The notes under the pieces were generated by a model that did not search any database, had not been told where the DNA came from, and saw nothing but the letters and a program-made list of their open reading frames with translations. 5,131 bases of DNA from Gammaproteobacteria bacterium (GTDB lineage: Bacteria; Pseudomonadota; Gammaproteobacteria; Xanthomonadales; Xanthomonadaceae): positions 1-5,131 of the forward strand of contig JAPLSI010000215.1 of the NCBI GenBank assembly GCA_026398715.1, read 5' to 3'. Each line of letters opens with the position of its first letter. Within the stretch, counting starts at the first letter, position 1. This document shows positions 1-5,131 of this stretch, one piece after another. The position numbers and the translations under genes were made by a program.

Positions 1-455
1 ACGGTGAACAGGCGCAGGCCCGTGGACAGAGTTTCCGGCTTGGCGACCTTGAACTCCGGAATGATCACCACCGTCGCCGGCCCCACGGTCACGCGCGGGT
101 CCTGATAGGGCGTGCGCTTCACGCCGCGCGACACCATCAGCCGCATGTGCACACCGTCGCGCATGCCGTTGGCGTCGAGCGTGTCGTACAGCGCACGGGT
201 CAGCTGCGCGCGATCCAGGCCGATGTCCAGCGCGATCGCCTTCGCGCCTTCGTAGAGCCGGTCGAGGTGTTCGTCGAGGAAGGCCGGGTGCCCGTCGACG
301 ACCCGAAGCCCTTCCCACACCCCGTCGCCCAGCACGAAGCCGCTGTCGAAGACCGAAACGGTGGCCTCGGCCCGCGGTTTCAGCGTGCCGTTGATCCAGA
401 TCCGGATGTCCGCGTTGCGGGGATCGTCGTGGAAGTCGTGGATGCTCTGCGCCAT
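1..455 (-). CDS. Class IV PLP-dependent aminotransferase (BCAT / D-amino-acid transaminase superfamily), C-terminus cut by window edge
   Basis: The first 151 codons are visible; the 3' part lies beyond position 1. The protein begins MAQSIHDFHD. It shows the fold-type IV N-terminal pattern: a beta strand IWINGTLKP (19-27), then SVFDSGFVLGDGVWEGLRV (34-52) and the HLDRL segment (63-67), whose Arg corresponds to the PLP-phosphate-binding Arg of branched-chain aminotransferases. MRLMVSRG (104-111) and a strand around 128-137 follow. The catalytic Lys would fall about ten residues past the edge and cannot be seen. Family members move amino groups between amino acids and 2-oxo acids, or eliminate from aminodeoxychorismate, in the cytoplasm. 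The visible half does not separate BCAT, D-amino-acid transaminase and lyase, so no symbol is given. The start at 455 is the ATG just before the conserved region; the ribosome site (GAGAA) is weak. The gene is divergent from thrS. Confidence 0.85.
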   Translation of the reverse strand, partial: MAQSIHDFHDDPRNADIRIWINGTLKPRAEATVSVFDSGFVLGDGVWEGLRVVDGHPAFLDEHLDRLYEGAKAIALDIGLDRAQLTRALYDTLDANGMRDGVHMRLMVSRGVKRTPYQDPRVTVGPATVVIIPEFKVAKPETLSTGLRLFT

Positions 456-480
456 CGGTCGTTCTCGTCGGGGATGGGCG

Positions 481-509
481 AGTGTAGAACGTGCGCCGGG
501 CCGCAGAGC
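481..509 (-). promoter_or_regulatory. Possible promoter of the aminotransferase gene
   Basis: On the minus strand, TACACT (486 down to 481) is a fair -10 box placed about 25 nt before the ATG at 455. The -35 position (GCTCTG, 509 to 504, 17-nt spacer) is poor. Placement relative to the gene is the main support; it is a weak call. Confidence 0.25.
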
Positions 510-572
510 CGCCGACGACCGTGCCGGGAAGCCGCACGGTGGCCCTGGCGCAGGCGGAAAGCCTTGGATTCA

Positions 573-601
573 TTGACTTTCGGCCTTGCGGGGCCTAACT
601 T
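573..601 (+). promoter_or_regulatory. Sigma70-type promoter reading toward thrS
   Basis: TTGACT (573-578) and TAACTT (596-601) are separated by exactly 17 nt, a good match to the TTGACA / TATAAT consensus. Transcription would begin near 607-609, giving a leader of about 200 nt before thrS at 809. This is the best promoter in the 456-808 intergenic region. Confidence 0.6.
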
Positions 602-626
602 TGCTGCCTCAGCGAAGAACAAAGGT

Positions 627-646
627 GGCCCCGGGAAACCGGCGCC
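627..646 (+). promoter_or_regulatory. Leader hairpin with GAAA tetraloop
   Basis: Positions 627-634 pair with 639-646 (seven G-C or C-G pairs and one C-C mismatch at 630/643) around a GAAA loop (635-638), a stable GNRA type. It lies about 20 nt after the predicted transcription start and has no T-run after it, so it is not itself a terminator. Whether it regulates thrS is inference. Confidence 0.35.
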
Positions 647-657
647 GAGCGTGCGAC

Positions 658-681
658 ATGAGCACTACCAGCAGCCCCTGA
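658..681 (+). CDS. Candidate leader peptide MSTTSSP upstream of thrS
   Basis: ATG at 658, then AGC ACT ACC AGC AGC CCC TGA: seven residues, two of them adjacent Thr. It lies inside the predicted thrS transcript and 29 nt before a terminator hairpin, an arrangement like amino-acid attenuators. The case is weak: only two Thr codons, a poor ribosome site (GAG at 647-649), and no clear antiterminator that a stalled ribosome would favour. It could easily be chance. Confidence 0.2.
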   Translation: MSTTSSP

Positions 682-710
682 CCGCCACGCCCCAGGCCCG
701 CGACCCCGCG

Positions 711-735
711 AAGCGCCTCAGGGCGCTTTTTTCTT
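711..735 (+). terminator. Intrinsic terminator in the thrS leader
   Basis: AAGCGCC (711-717) pairs perfectly with GGCGCTT (722-728) around loop TCAG, followed by a T-rich tail (727-732, then C, then TT). No gene on the plus strand ends before it, and it sits between the promoter at 573-601 and thrS at 809. It therefore either attenuates thrS or ends a short RNA of about 125 nt. Confidence 0.7.
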
Positions 736-767
736 GCCCCTGTCCGCATCGCGGCACCCATTCCAAC

Positions 768-785
768 GGTGCGCCAAGGCGCACC
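768..785 (+). promoter_or_regulatory. Hairpin just upstream of thrS start, with alternative partners
   Basis: GGTGCGC (768-774) pairs perfectly with GCGCACC (779-785) around loop CAAG, ending 23 nt before the thrS ATG. The left arm can instead pair with GCACC at 754-758 (nine-nt loop), and GCGCC at 771-775 can pair with the 3' arm of the terminator (GGCGC at 722-726). Mutually exclusive pairings would suit a leader switch, but GC-rich DNA gives such matches easily. E. coli thrS is known to be autoregulated through leader hairpins; no anticodon-like loop is evident here. Confidence 0.35.
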
Positions 786-808
786 CTATCGACGACCTAC
801 CGAACCCC

Positions 809-2713
809 ATGATCGCCATTACGCTCCCCGACGGCAGCCGCCGTGAATTCGAAGCCGCCCCCACCGTCGGCGAGATCGCCGCCTCCATCGGCGCCGGCCT
901 GGCCAAGGCCGCGCTGGCCGGCAAGGTCGATGGCCAGCTCGTCGATACCAGTTTTCGCATCGAGCGCGATGCCTCGCTCGAAATCGTCACCGACAAACAC
1001 CCCGATGCGCTGGACATCCTGCGCCATTCCACCGCCCACCTGCTGGCGCAGGCCGTGCAGCGGCTGTTCCCGGGGGCGCAGGTCACCATCGGCCCGGTGA
1101 TCGACAACGGCTTCTACTACGACTTCGCCTACGAACGCCCGTTCACGCCCGAAGACCTGCCGGCGATCGAGGCCGAGATGCAGAAGATCGTCAAGGAAGC
1201 CCATCCGGTCAGCCGCAGCGTGAAATCGCGCGACGAGGCCGTGGCGTTCTTCAAGGGCATCGGCGAGGCCTACAAGGCCGAGATCATCGAAAGTATTCCG
1301 GTCGACCAGGATCTGTCGCTGTATTCGCAGGGCGAGTTCATCGACCTCTGTCGTGGCCCGCACGTCCCGGGCACCGACAAGCTGCGCGGCTTCAAGCTGA
1401 TGAAGGTCGCCGGCGCTTACTGGCGCGGCGACAGCAACAACCAGATGCTCAGCCGCATCTACGGCACCGCCTGGCTCAACGACAAGGACCTCAAGGCATA
1501 TCTGCATCAGATCGAAGAAGCCGAGAAGCGCGACCATCGCAAGATCGCCAAGCAGCAGGACCTGTTCCACCTGCAGGAAGAAGGCCCCGGCCTGATCTTC
1601 TGGCATCCCAAGGGCTGGGCGATCTGGCAGGTGGTCGAGCAGTACATGCGCCAGGTCTACCGCGACAGCGGTTATCAGGAAGTGCGCTGCCCGCAGATCC
1701 TCGACGTGACCCTGTGGCAGAAGTCCGGCCACTGGGACAACTACAAGGACAACATGTTTTTCACCGAATCGGAGAAGCGCACCTACGCGCTGAAGCCGAT
1801 GAACTGCCCTGGCCACGTACAGATATTCAATCAAGGCCTGCACAGCTACCGCGACCTGCCGATCCGCTACGGCGAGTTCGGCGCCTGCCATCGCAACGAA
1901 CCCTCCGGTGCGCTGCACGGCATCCTGCGCGTGCGCGGCTTCACCCAGGACGACGGCCACGTGTTCTGCACCGAGGGTCAGATCGAGGACGAGGTGCGCG
2001 CCTTCCATCAGCAGGCGCTGGCGGTTTACGGCCACTTCGGTTTCAGCGACATCCAGATCAAGATCGCGCTGCGCCCCGAGTTGCGCCTCGGCGACGACGC
2101 CTTCTGGGACATGGCCGAAGATGCCCTTCGTTCCGCGCTGCGCTCGGCCGGCGTGGCATGGGAGGAACTGCAGGGCGAGGGTGCCTTCTACGTCCCGAAG
2201 ATCGAATACCACCTCAAGTACGCCATCGGCCGCACCTGGCTGCTGGGCACCATGCTGGTCGTTTTCATGGTTCCGGAGCGCCTCGGCGCCTAGTACGTGG
2301 ACGAGCACAGCCAGCGCCGCCACCCGGTGATGCTGCACCGCGCGATCGTCGGTTCGATGGAGCGTTTCATCGGCATTCTGATCGAACACCACGCCGGCCA
2401 TTTCCCGGCCTGGCTGGCTCCGATCCAGGCCGTGGTCATGAATATCACCGATGCGCAGGCCGATTACGTCGACGAAATTCGCAAAACCCTTATGAATCAA
2501 GGGCTCCGGGTTTCGGCCGATTTGCGGAACGAGAAAATCGGCTATAAGATTCGCGAGCACACGCTGCAACGGGTGCCGTTCCTGCTGGTGGTCGGCGACC
2601 GCGAAAAGGAAAACGGCCTTGTCGCGGTGCGCACGCGGGGCGGGGAAGACCTGGGTTCCATGTCTGTCGCCGACTTCGTCGAGCGCCTCCGCAACGCGCC
2701 CGCAGCAGCGTGA
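809..2713 (+). CDS. thrS: Threonyl-tRNA synthetase, frame interrupted by an in-frame TAG at 2291-2293
   Basis: Class II synthetase that charges tRNA-Thr in the cytoplasm. Read through, it is 634 codons (E. coli 642). A TGS domain occupies residues 1-60. The editing domain follows, with the HSTAH motif (H73, H77) and C181/H185. The catalytic core has zinc ligands C333 (MNCPGH), H384 (QDDGH) and H510 (LHRAI). Motif 2 Arg is R362, and motif 3 GSMERF carries R519. The anticodon-binding domain runs from about 535 to the end. The ATG at 809 matches the usual N-terminus ([10 protein letters not shown]), although no clear ribosome site precedes it. Codon 495 is TAG, yet the frame continues perfectly into YVDEHSQRR and the rest. 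Nearby conserved residues are also altered: G462V, D471Y, Q478L, Q483L and D485V. As read, the product would stop at 494 residues and lack H510, motif 3 and the anticodon domain. A base-calling error is most likely; a pseudogene is possible. infC follows after 57 nt. Confidence 0.95.
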
Positions 2714-2721
2714 TGTCGATG

Positions 2722-2745
2722 CCGTCCGGCGCGATCGTCGGACGG
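2722..2745 (+). promoter_or_regulatory. Hairpin in the thrS-infC spacer
   Basis: CCGTCCG (2722-2728) pairs perfectly with CGGACGG (2739-2745). The stem continues inward through G-T, C-G and G-C pairs to a CGAT loop, making ten pairs in all. It has no T-run, so it is not an intrinsic terminator. It lies 13 nt before the infC ribosome site and could affect infC translation or mRNA processing; that role is inference. Confidence 0.4.
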
Positions 2746-2758
2746 AACCACCCCCTTT

Positions 2759-2773
2759 GGAGATCGAGATATC
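2759..2773 (+). promoter_or_regulatory. infC ribosome-binding site and ATC start codon
   Basis: GGAG (2759-2762) is followed by 8 nt and then ATC (2771-2773). No ATG, GTG or TTG lies in frame between the thrS stop and this point. The next usual start, GTG at 2834, would discard the conserved N-terminal segment. This spacing decides the start. Confidence 0.7.
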
Positions 2774-3295
2774 AGTACCCCCCAGGAAAAGCAGAACCGT
2801 AAGAATCAAGAGATTCGCGTTCCGCGCGTCCGCGTGATCGGCAGCGACGGCGAGATGATCGGCGTGCTGACGCGCGACGAAGCATTGGCCAAGGCCGAAG
2901 ACGAGGGCCTCGATCTTGTCGAAATCCAGCCGAATGCGGACCCGCCGGTGTGCCGCATCATGGACTTCGGCAAGTTCAAGTTCGAGACGCAGAAAAAAGC
3001 GGCCGCTGCGAAAAAGAAGCAGAAAATCGTCGAGATCAAGGAAGTCAAATTCCGTCCGGTCACCGACGAAGGCGATTACGCGATCAAGCTGCGCAAGATG
3101 CGCGAGTTCCTGGAAGAGGGCGACAAGATCAAGGTCAACATCCGCTTCCGCGGCCGCGAGATGAGCCATATGGAGCTCGGACGCGCGATGGCGAACCGGA
3201 TCGAGGCCGACCTGGGCGAAGACATCGTCATCGAATCCCGCCCGCGCCTTGAAGGCCGGCAGATGGTGATGATGATCGCGCCGAAGAAAAAGTAA
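2771..3295 (+). CDS. infC: Translation initiation factor IF-3
   Basis: IF3 binds the 30S subunit, keeps it apart from 50S, and discriminates against wrong start codons and initiator tRNA mismatches. From the ATC at 2771 the protein is 174 residues, a normal length. The N-domain (about 1-72) contains [16 protein letters not shown] (9-24) and the IF3 signature [11 protein letters not shown] (62-72). A Lys-rich linker helix covers 73-90. The C-domain (about 91-174) contains [11 protein letters not shown] (93-103), RFRGREMSH (125-133) and the tail [13 protein letters not shown] (162-174). A rare start codon (AUU in E. coli) is the known basis of IF3 autorepression: abundant IF3 rejects its own start. 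The ATC here fits the same control. The gene shares an operon with thrS and is closed by a terminator 29 nt after its stop. rpmI and rplT, its usual followers, are not present next to it. Confidence 0.95.
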   Translation: MSTPQEKQNRKNQEIRVPRVRVIGSDGEMIGVLTRDEALAKAEDEGLDLVEIQPNADPPVCRIMDFGKFKFETQKKAAAAKKKQKIVEIKEVKFRPVTDEGDYAIKLRKMREFLEEGDKIKVNIRFRGREMSHMELGRAMANRIEADLGEDIVIESRPRLEGRQMVMMIAPKKK

Positions 3296-3324
3296 GCCAC
3301 CGCGACCCGTTTCGTCGCATGCGC

Positions 3325-3358
3325 AAAAGAAGGGTGCCCATGGGCGCCCTTCTTTTTT
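3325..3358 (+). terminator. Strong intrinsic terminator after infC
   Basis: Positions 3325-3338 pair with 3343-3356 (14 pairs, one T-G wobble at 3335/3346) around loop CATG, with a run of six T (3353-3358). The A-run on the left arm means it may also work on the opposite strand. It marks the end of the thrS-infC transcript. Confidence 0.9.
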
Positions 3359-3371
3359 GCGGCTGGCAGGC

Positions 3372-3402
3372 TTGGCGTCGATGCCTGTCGCCGGGTTAAA
3401 AT
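3372..3402 (+). promoter_or_regulatory. Possible promoter of the 3480-4367 gene
   Basis: TTGGCG (3372-3377) and TAAAAT (3397-3402) are separated by 19 nt, or 18 nt if the -10 is read as TTAAAA (3396-3401). The -10 stands out in GC-rich surroundings and follows directly after the infC terminator. The spacing is longer than ideal. Confidence 0.4.
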
Positions 3403-3410
3403 TGTCTGCA

Positions 3411-3427
3411 GGCATGCGGCGCATGCC
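3411..3427 (+). repeat. Perfect inverted repeat near the predicted transcription start
   Basis: GGCATGC (3411-3417) and GCATGCC (3421-3427) flank GGC. The site begins just past the predicted -10 box, where an operator or a leader hairpin could act on the downstream gene. A function is inference. Confidence 0.4.
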
Positions 3428-3479
3428 CGTCCAGGGGCTGCGGATCGGAGCGGCCCATCCTGCTTCCAAGGAGCCTCGC

Positions 3480-4367
3480 ATGCCGAAACTCACAATGCCG
3501 ACCCTTTCGCCCGAAGACCAGACGCCCGCACAGATCGGCATCGAAACCTTCGCCGAGCGTCACCTGGACAAGCAACGGGAGAAGCCGCGGGAAGGCGAAG
3601 GCCCGGCACCTCCACTCGAGCGTCAACTGGCGCCGGAACTGCCGCAACTGTCCCCGCAGGAGCGGATGCAGGCGCATCACGGCATAGTGCGCGAAGCCAT
3701 CCAGTTCTACCGCGACGAAACCGGCCAGCAGCGCTTGCACTCGCATCAACGCGATGAGAGTGGCGTGCCGACGGCCAATCAGCAGGCGTCGCAGCTCGAG
3801 CAGACCAGGTTCAAGAACATCGACGACCAGTTGCGCTTCATGGAAGTGCTGATGAACGGTCAGACAAAGATTTCGCACGACAATGTCGAGCAACACCGCA
3901 AGATCTTCAATTCGATCAACGAACGGCTCGACGATGTGATGCAGCTCTACGGCGCACCGCCGCGCCCGGACATGGAGCGCATCCGCAACGTCGACGATCT
4001 GCGCCCGCGCATGCCGCACCAGACCCTGGGGATGGGTCAGGATGGCCTCTACCGTCTGGCCGAACCCGACGGCCACGGCGAGCCGAAGGTCGCCAACGGC
4101 GGCTACGTCTTCGTGGTGCCGGTCACCAACCCGTCCGAGATCTGGATCGGCGCACGGGCGAACGGTGGCCACACCGCCATCAGCCGCGGCGCCGACGTCT
4201 ATTTTGCCGGCGAGATCGAGTTCGATCAGGGCCGGCTGGTGCGCTGGGACAACAACAGCGGCCACTATCGCCCGGAGGCGCGGCTGCACAACCAGCTCGG
4301 CAACAGCGCCATCGGCACGCTGGAAACGCTGCTGCCGCGGGACCGCTTCGAGCCCAAACATATCTAG
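3480..4367 (+). CDS. Uncharacterised 295-residue protein with C-terminal SGHYRP motif
   Basis: I do not recognise this protein. The start is set by AAGGAG (3468-3473), six nt before the ATG at 3480; it ends at TAG 4365-4367. There is no signal peptide, membrane segment or cysteine. Residues 1-60 are Pro/Glu/Gln-rich and probably disordered. Residues 60-157 look helical, with charged and Gln-rich stretches around 100-155 (for example LRFMEVLMNG, 118-127) that could be coiled coil. Residues 185-265 look beta-rich: GGYVFVVPVT (207-216), IWIGARANGG (221-230), VYFAGEIEF (240-248) and WDNNSGHYRP (256-265). The combination of a GEI-like strand, a short turn, then SGHY[RK]P resembles a C-terminal module I recall from assorted bacterial effector-like and some eukaryotic proteins. 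That is memory, not a search. A cytoplasmic or non-classically secreted protein is possible. It sits alone between infC and the ankyrin gene. Confidence 0.8.
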   Translation: MPKLTMPTLSPEDQTPAQIGIETFAERHLDKQREKPREGEGPAPPLERQLAPELPQLSPQERMQAHHGIVREAIQFYRDETGQQRLHSHQRDESGVPTANQQASQLEQTRFKNIDDQLRFMEVLMNGQTKISHDNVEQHRKIFNSINERLDDVMQLYGAPPRPDMERIRNVDDLRPRMPHQTLGMGQDGLYRLAEPDGHGEPKVANGGYVFVVPVTNPSEIWIGARANGGHTAISRGADVYFAGEIEFDQGRLVRWDNNSGHYRPEARLHNQLGNSAIGTLETLLPRDRFEPKHI

Positions 4368-4533
4368 TCCCTCCGCGGAGCGTCCCGGTACGCCGGAGGC
4401 CGTGGGTCGCCGATGATTCAGTGCACGTCACCATCGGCGAGGATGGGCGCACCTGTTTCGCGCCCAGGGTTGCGTTGTGTGTACCGATAGGCTGGACCGC
4501 CATGATCGATGTGGAGAAGGCCAGGGCCCTGTT

Positions 4534-4557
4534 CCGGCAGCAGGCCCGGCAGCAGGC
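4534..4557 (+). repeat. Perfect 12-bp tandem duplication
   Basis: CCGGCAGCAGGC occurs twice in succession (4534-4545 and 4546-4557). In the ankyrin N-terminal frame it encodes RQQARQQA, a four-residue duplication that leaves the frame unchanged. Confidence 0.8.
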
Positions 4558-4570
4558 AACGGCCTTGCGC

Positions 4571-4600
4571 GAACTGGCTTGGCACGAACCGGCTTCGCAG
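4571..4600 (+). repeat. Imperfect 15-bp tandem repeat
   Basis: GAACTGGCTTGGCAC (4571-4585) and GAACCGGCTTCGCAG (4586-4600) match at 12 of 15 positions. They encode ELAWH and EPASQ in the N-terminal ankyrin frame, just before the frameshift point. Confidence 0.6.
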
Positions 4601-4617
4601 CGGGTATCCCAACGGCT

Positions 4618-5131
4618 GTGATCGCGTGTAGCATCGGCTGGTCTTCGGCGACAGGCGACAAGAACGTCACCCTGCTGCAGTGGGCGTTGCTGAACAAGCG
4701 CCTCGACAGCATGAAAGCCCTGCTGGATGCCGGCGCCGATCCGCTGCAGGCGGGCATGGACAACGACACCGTGGTGCATATGGCCGCGATGGCCAACGAC
4801 GACGCTTATCTGTCCGAACTGCTGGCGCGCAAGGTCAACCCGAACGTCGCCAATCCGGTCTCCGGCGCCGGCCCGCTGCGCGCCGCGCTGATGGGCGAAC
4901 GCGACGAACAGTTCCGCGCCCTGCTAGCGGCGGGCGCCGATCCCGACATGGCCGACCGCATGGGCAATACGCCGCTGCACGTGGCCGGCCAGATCAACGA
5001 GCCCGCGCGCGCACTGGACCTGCTCAACGCTGGTGCCGACCCGATGGCGCGCAACGCCCAGGGCGTGACCTTCCAGCGATATCTGTTCATGACCCGCGCC
5101 GCGCTGCTCAACGCCGACACCCGTCGCGATC
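4618..5131 (+). CDS. Ankyrin-repeat protein body, 5' end lost to frameshift, 3' end cut by window edge
   Basis: This frame stays open to the edge (170 codons after the GTG at 4618, which is unlikely to be a real start). Four ankyrin units can be read. The first is VTLLQWALLNKRLDSMKALL plus DAGADP (4666-4746). The second is TVVHMAAMANDDAYLSELLA, then RKVNPNVAN. The third is GPLRAALMGERDEQFRALLA, then AGADPDMAD. The fourth is NTPLHVAGQINEPARALDLL, then NAGADPMARN. The tail QGVTFQRYLFMT closes the visible part. Ankyrin repeats mediate protein-protein contacts; no enzyme activity is implied. The conserved TPLH and AGADP cores are well kept, so the lesion upstream is either recent or a sequence error. 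The natural gene would start near or before 4502. Confidence 0.75.
   Translation, partial: MIACSIGWSSATGDKNVTLLQWALLNKRLDSMKALLDAGADPLQAGMDNDTVVHMAAMANDDAYLSELLARKVNPNVANPVSGAGPLRAALMGERDEQFRALLAAGADPDMADRMGNTPLHVAGQINEPARALDLLNAGADPMARNAQGVTFQRYLFMTRAALLNADTRRD

Larger units (their letters stand above)
4502..4621 (+). pseudogene. N-terminal fragment of the ankyrin-repeat gene, ended by a frameshift
   Basis: ATG at 4502 opens MIDVEKARALFRQQ and runs 39 codons to TGA at 4619-4621. Its end, RVSQRL, fits the second helix of an ankyrin repeat, and the following frame resumes with IA and then SATGDKNV. Removing one TG from CTGTGATC (4616-4623) would join the two frames as QRLIA. Before 4502 the same frame reads VALCVPIGWTA; related proteins, as I recall, carry a lipoprotein signal ending in a Cys here, so the Trp at 4496-4498 may mark a decayed lipobox. 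No good ribosome site precedes the ATG. The 134-nt gap 4368-4501 shows no convincing promoter or terminator. Confidence 0.5.

Noticed and set aside
147..812. Plus-strand open frame across the aminotransferase gene and thrS leader
   Set aside because: It is the complement of the aminotransferase frame continued into non-coding leader; no ribosome site or domain.
2192..2293. Diversity-generating retroelement or targeted hypermutation as the cause of the thrS changes
   Set aside because: Retroelement mutagenesis changes adenines to any base, while here G also changes and the target is always T. No reverse transcriptase or template repeat is visible, and thrS is not a plausible target.
2291..2293. 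UAG reassigned to an amino acid in this organism
   Set aside because: The 3480 gene appears to end on TAG (4365-4367) with non-coding sequence following, and the nearby missense cluster is better explained by base errors.
797..3541. A 914-codon open frame on the minus strand across thrS and infC
   Set aside because: It mirrors two clearly conserved genes on the plus strand. Long antisense open frames are expected in GC-rich DNA, and its translation has low-complexity Ala/Asp/His/Val-rich composition with no recognisable domain.
3396..4361. A 321-codon minus-strand frame opposite the 3480-4367 gene
   Set aside because: The plus-strand gene has a good ribosome site, promoter-like sequence and a sensible protein. 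The antisense product looks like a shadow.
4371..4380. Palindrome CTCCGCGGAG after the 3480 gene as a terminator
   Set aside because: It has no loop of usable size and no T-run; it is a short GC palindrome expected by chance.
4616..4623. Programmed ribosomal frameshift in the ankyrin gene
   Set aside because: No slippery heptamer or following pseudoknot-like structure is evident; a plain TG duplication explains the shift.

Overview
The window is GC-rich DNA, roughly 60-65% GC by eye. It carries the bacterial thrS-infC translation operon. From memory, the ThrRS and IF3 sequences resemble those of Gammaproteobacteria of the Lysobacterales (Xanthomonadales: Lysobacter, Stenotrophomonas, Xanthomonas). 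The ankyrin protein at the right edge also looks like a family from that order. No database search was possible, so this placement is inference.

Layout. Positions 1-455 (minus) hold the N-terminal 151 codons of a PLP-dependent class IV aminotransferase that runs off the left edge. Positions 456-808 form a 353-nt divergent intergenic region. It holds a good sigma70 promoter reading toward thrS (573-601), a hairpin (627-646), a tiny reading frame with two Thr codons (658-681), an intrinsic terminator lying before thrS (711-735) and a second hairpin (768-785). This arrangement suggests conditional termination in the thrS leader, or a short stand-alone RNA. Positions 809-2713 are thrS, 2771-3295 are infC with a probable ATC start, and a strong terminator at 3325-3358 closes the operon. 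A 295-residue protein of unknown function follows with its own likely promoter (3480-4367). The window ends in a frameshifted, right-truncated ankyrin-repeat gene (4502 to the edge).

The most unusual signal is in thrS. The gene is full length and excellent except for about 100 bp (2192-2293). There, an in-frame TAG and at least five replacements of highly conserved catalytic-core residues (G462V, D471Y, Q478L, Q483L, D485V relative to the family) all fit changes to T. The frame downstream is intact. Since thrS is normally essential, the simplest reading is a local sequencing or consensus error; a fresh lesion in a redundant copy is the alternative. The ankyrin gene has a second lesion, best explained by a 2-bp TG duplication at 4617-4620, next to two other short tandem duplications.

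ThrRS charges tRNA-Thr and IF3 controls initiation fidelity, so the operon core is translation housekeeping. The usual downstream partners rpmI and rplT are absent from the next 1.8 kb; that space holds the unknown gene and the ankyrin gene. I did not find a convincing new biological system, mobile element, CRISPR array, tRNA or rRNA.
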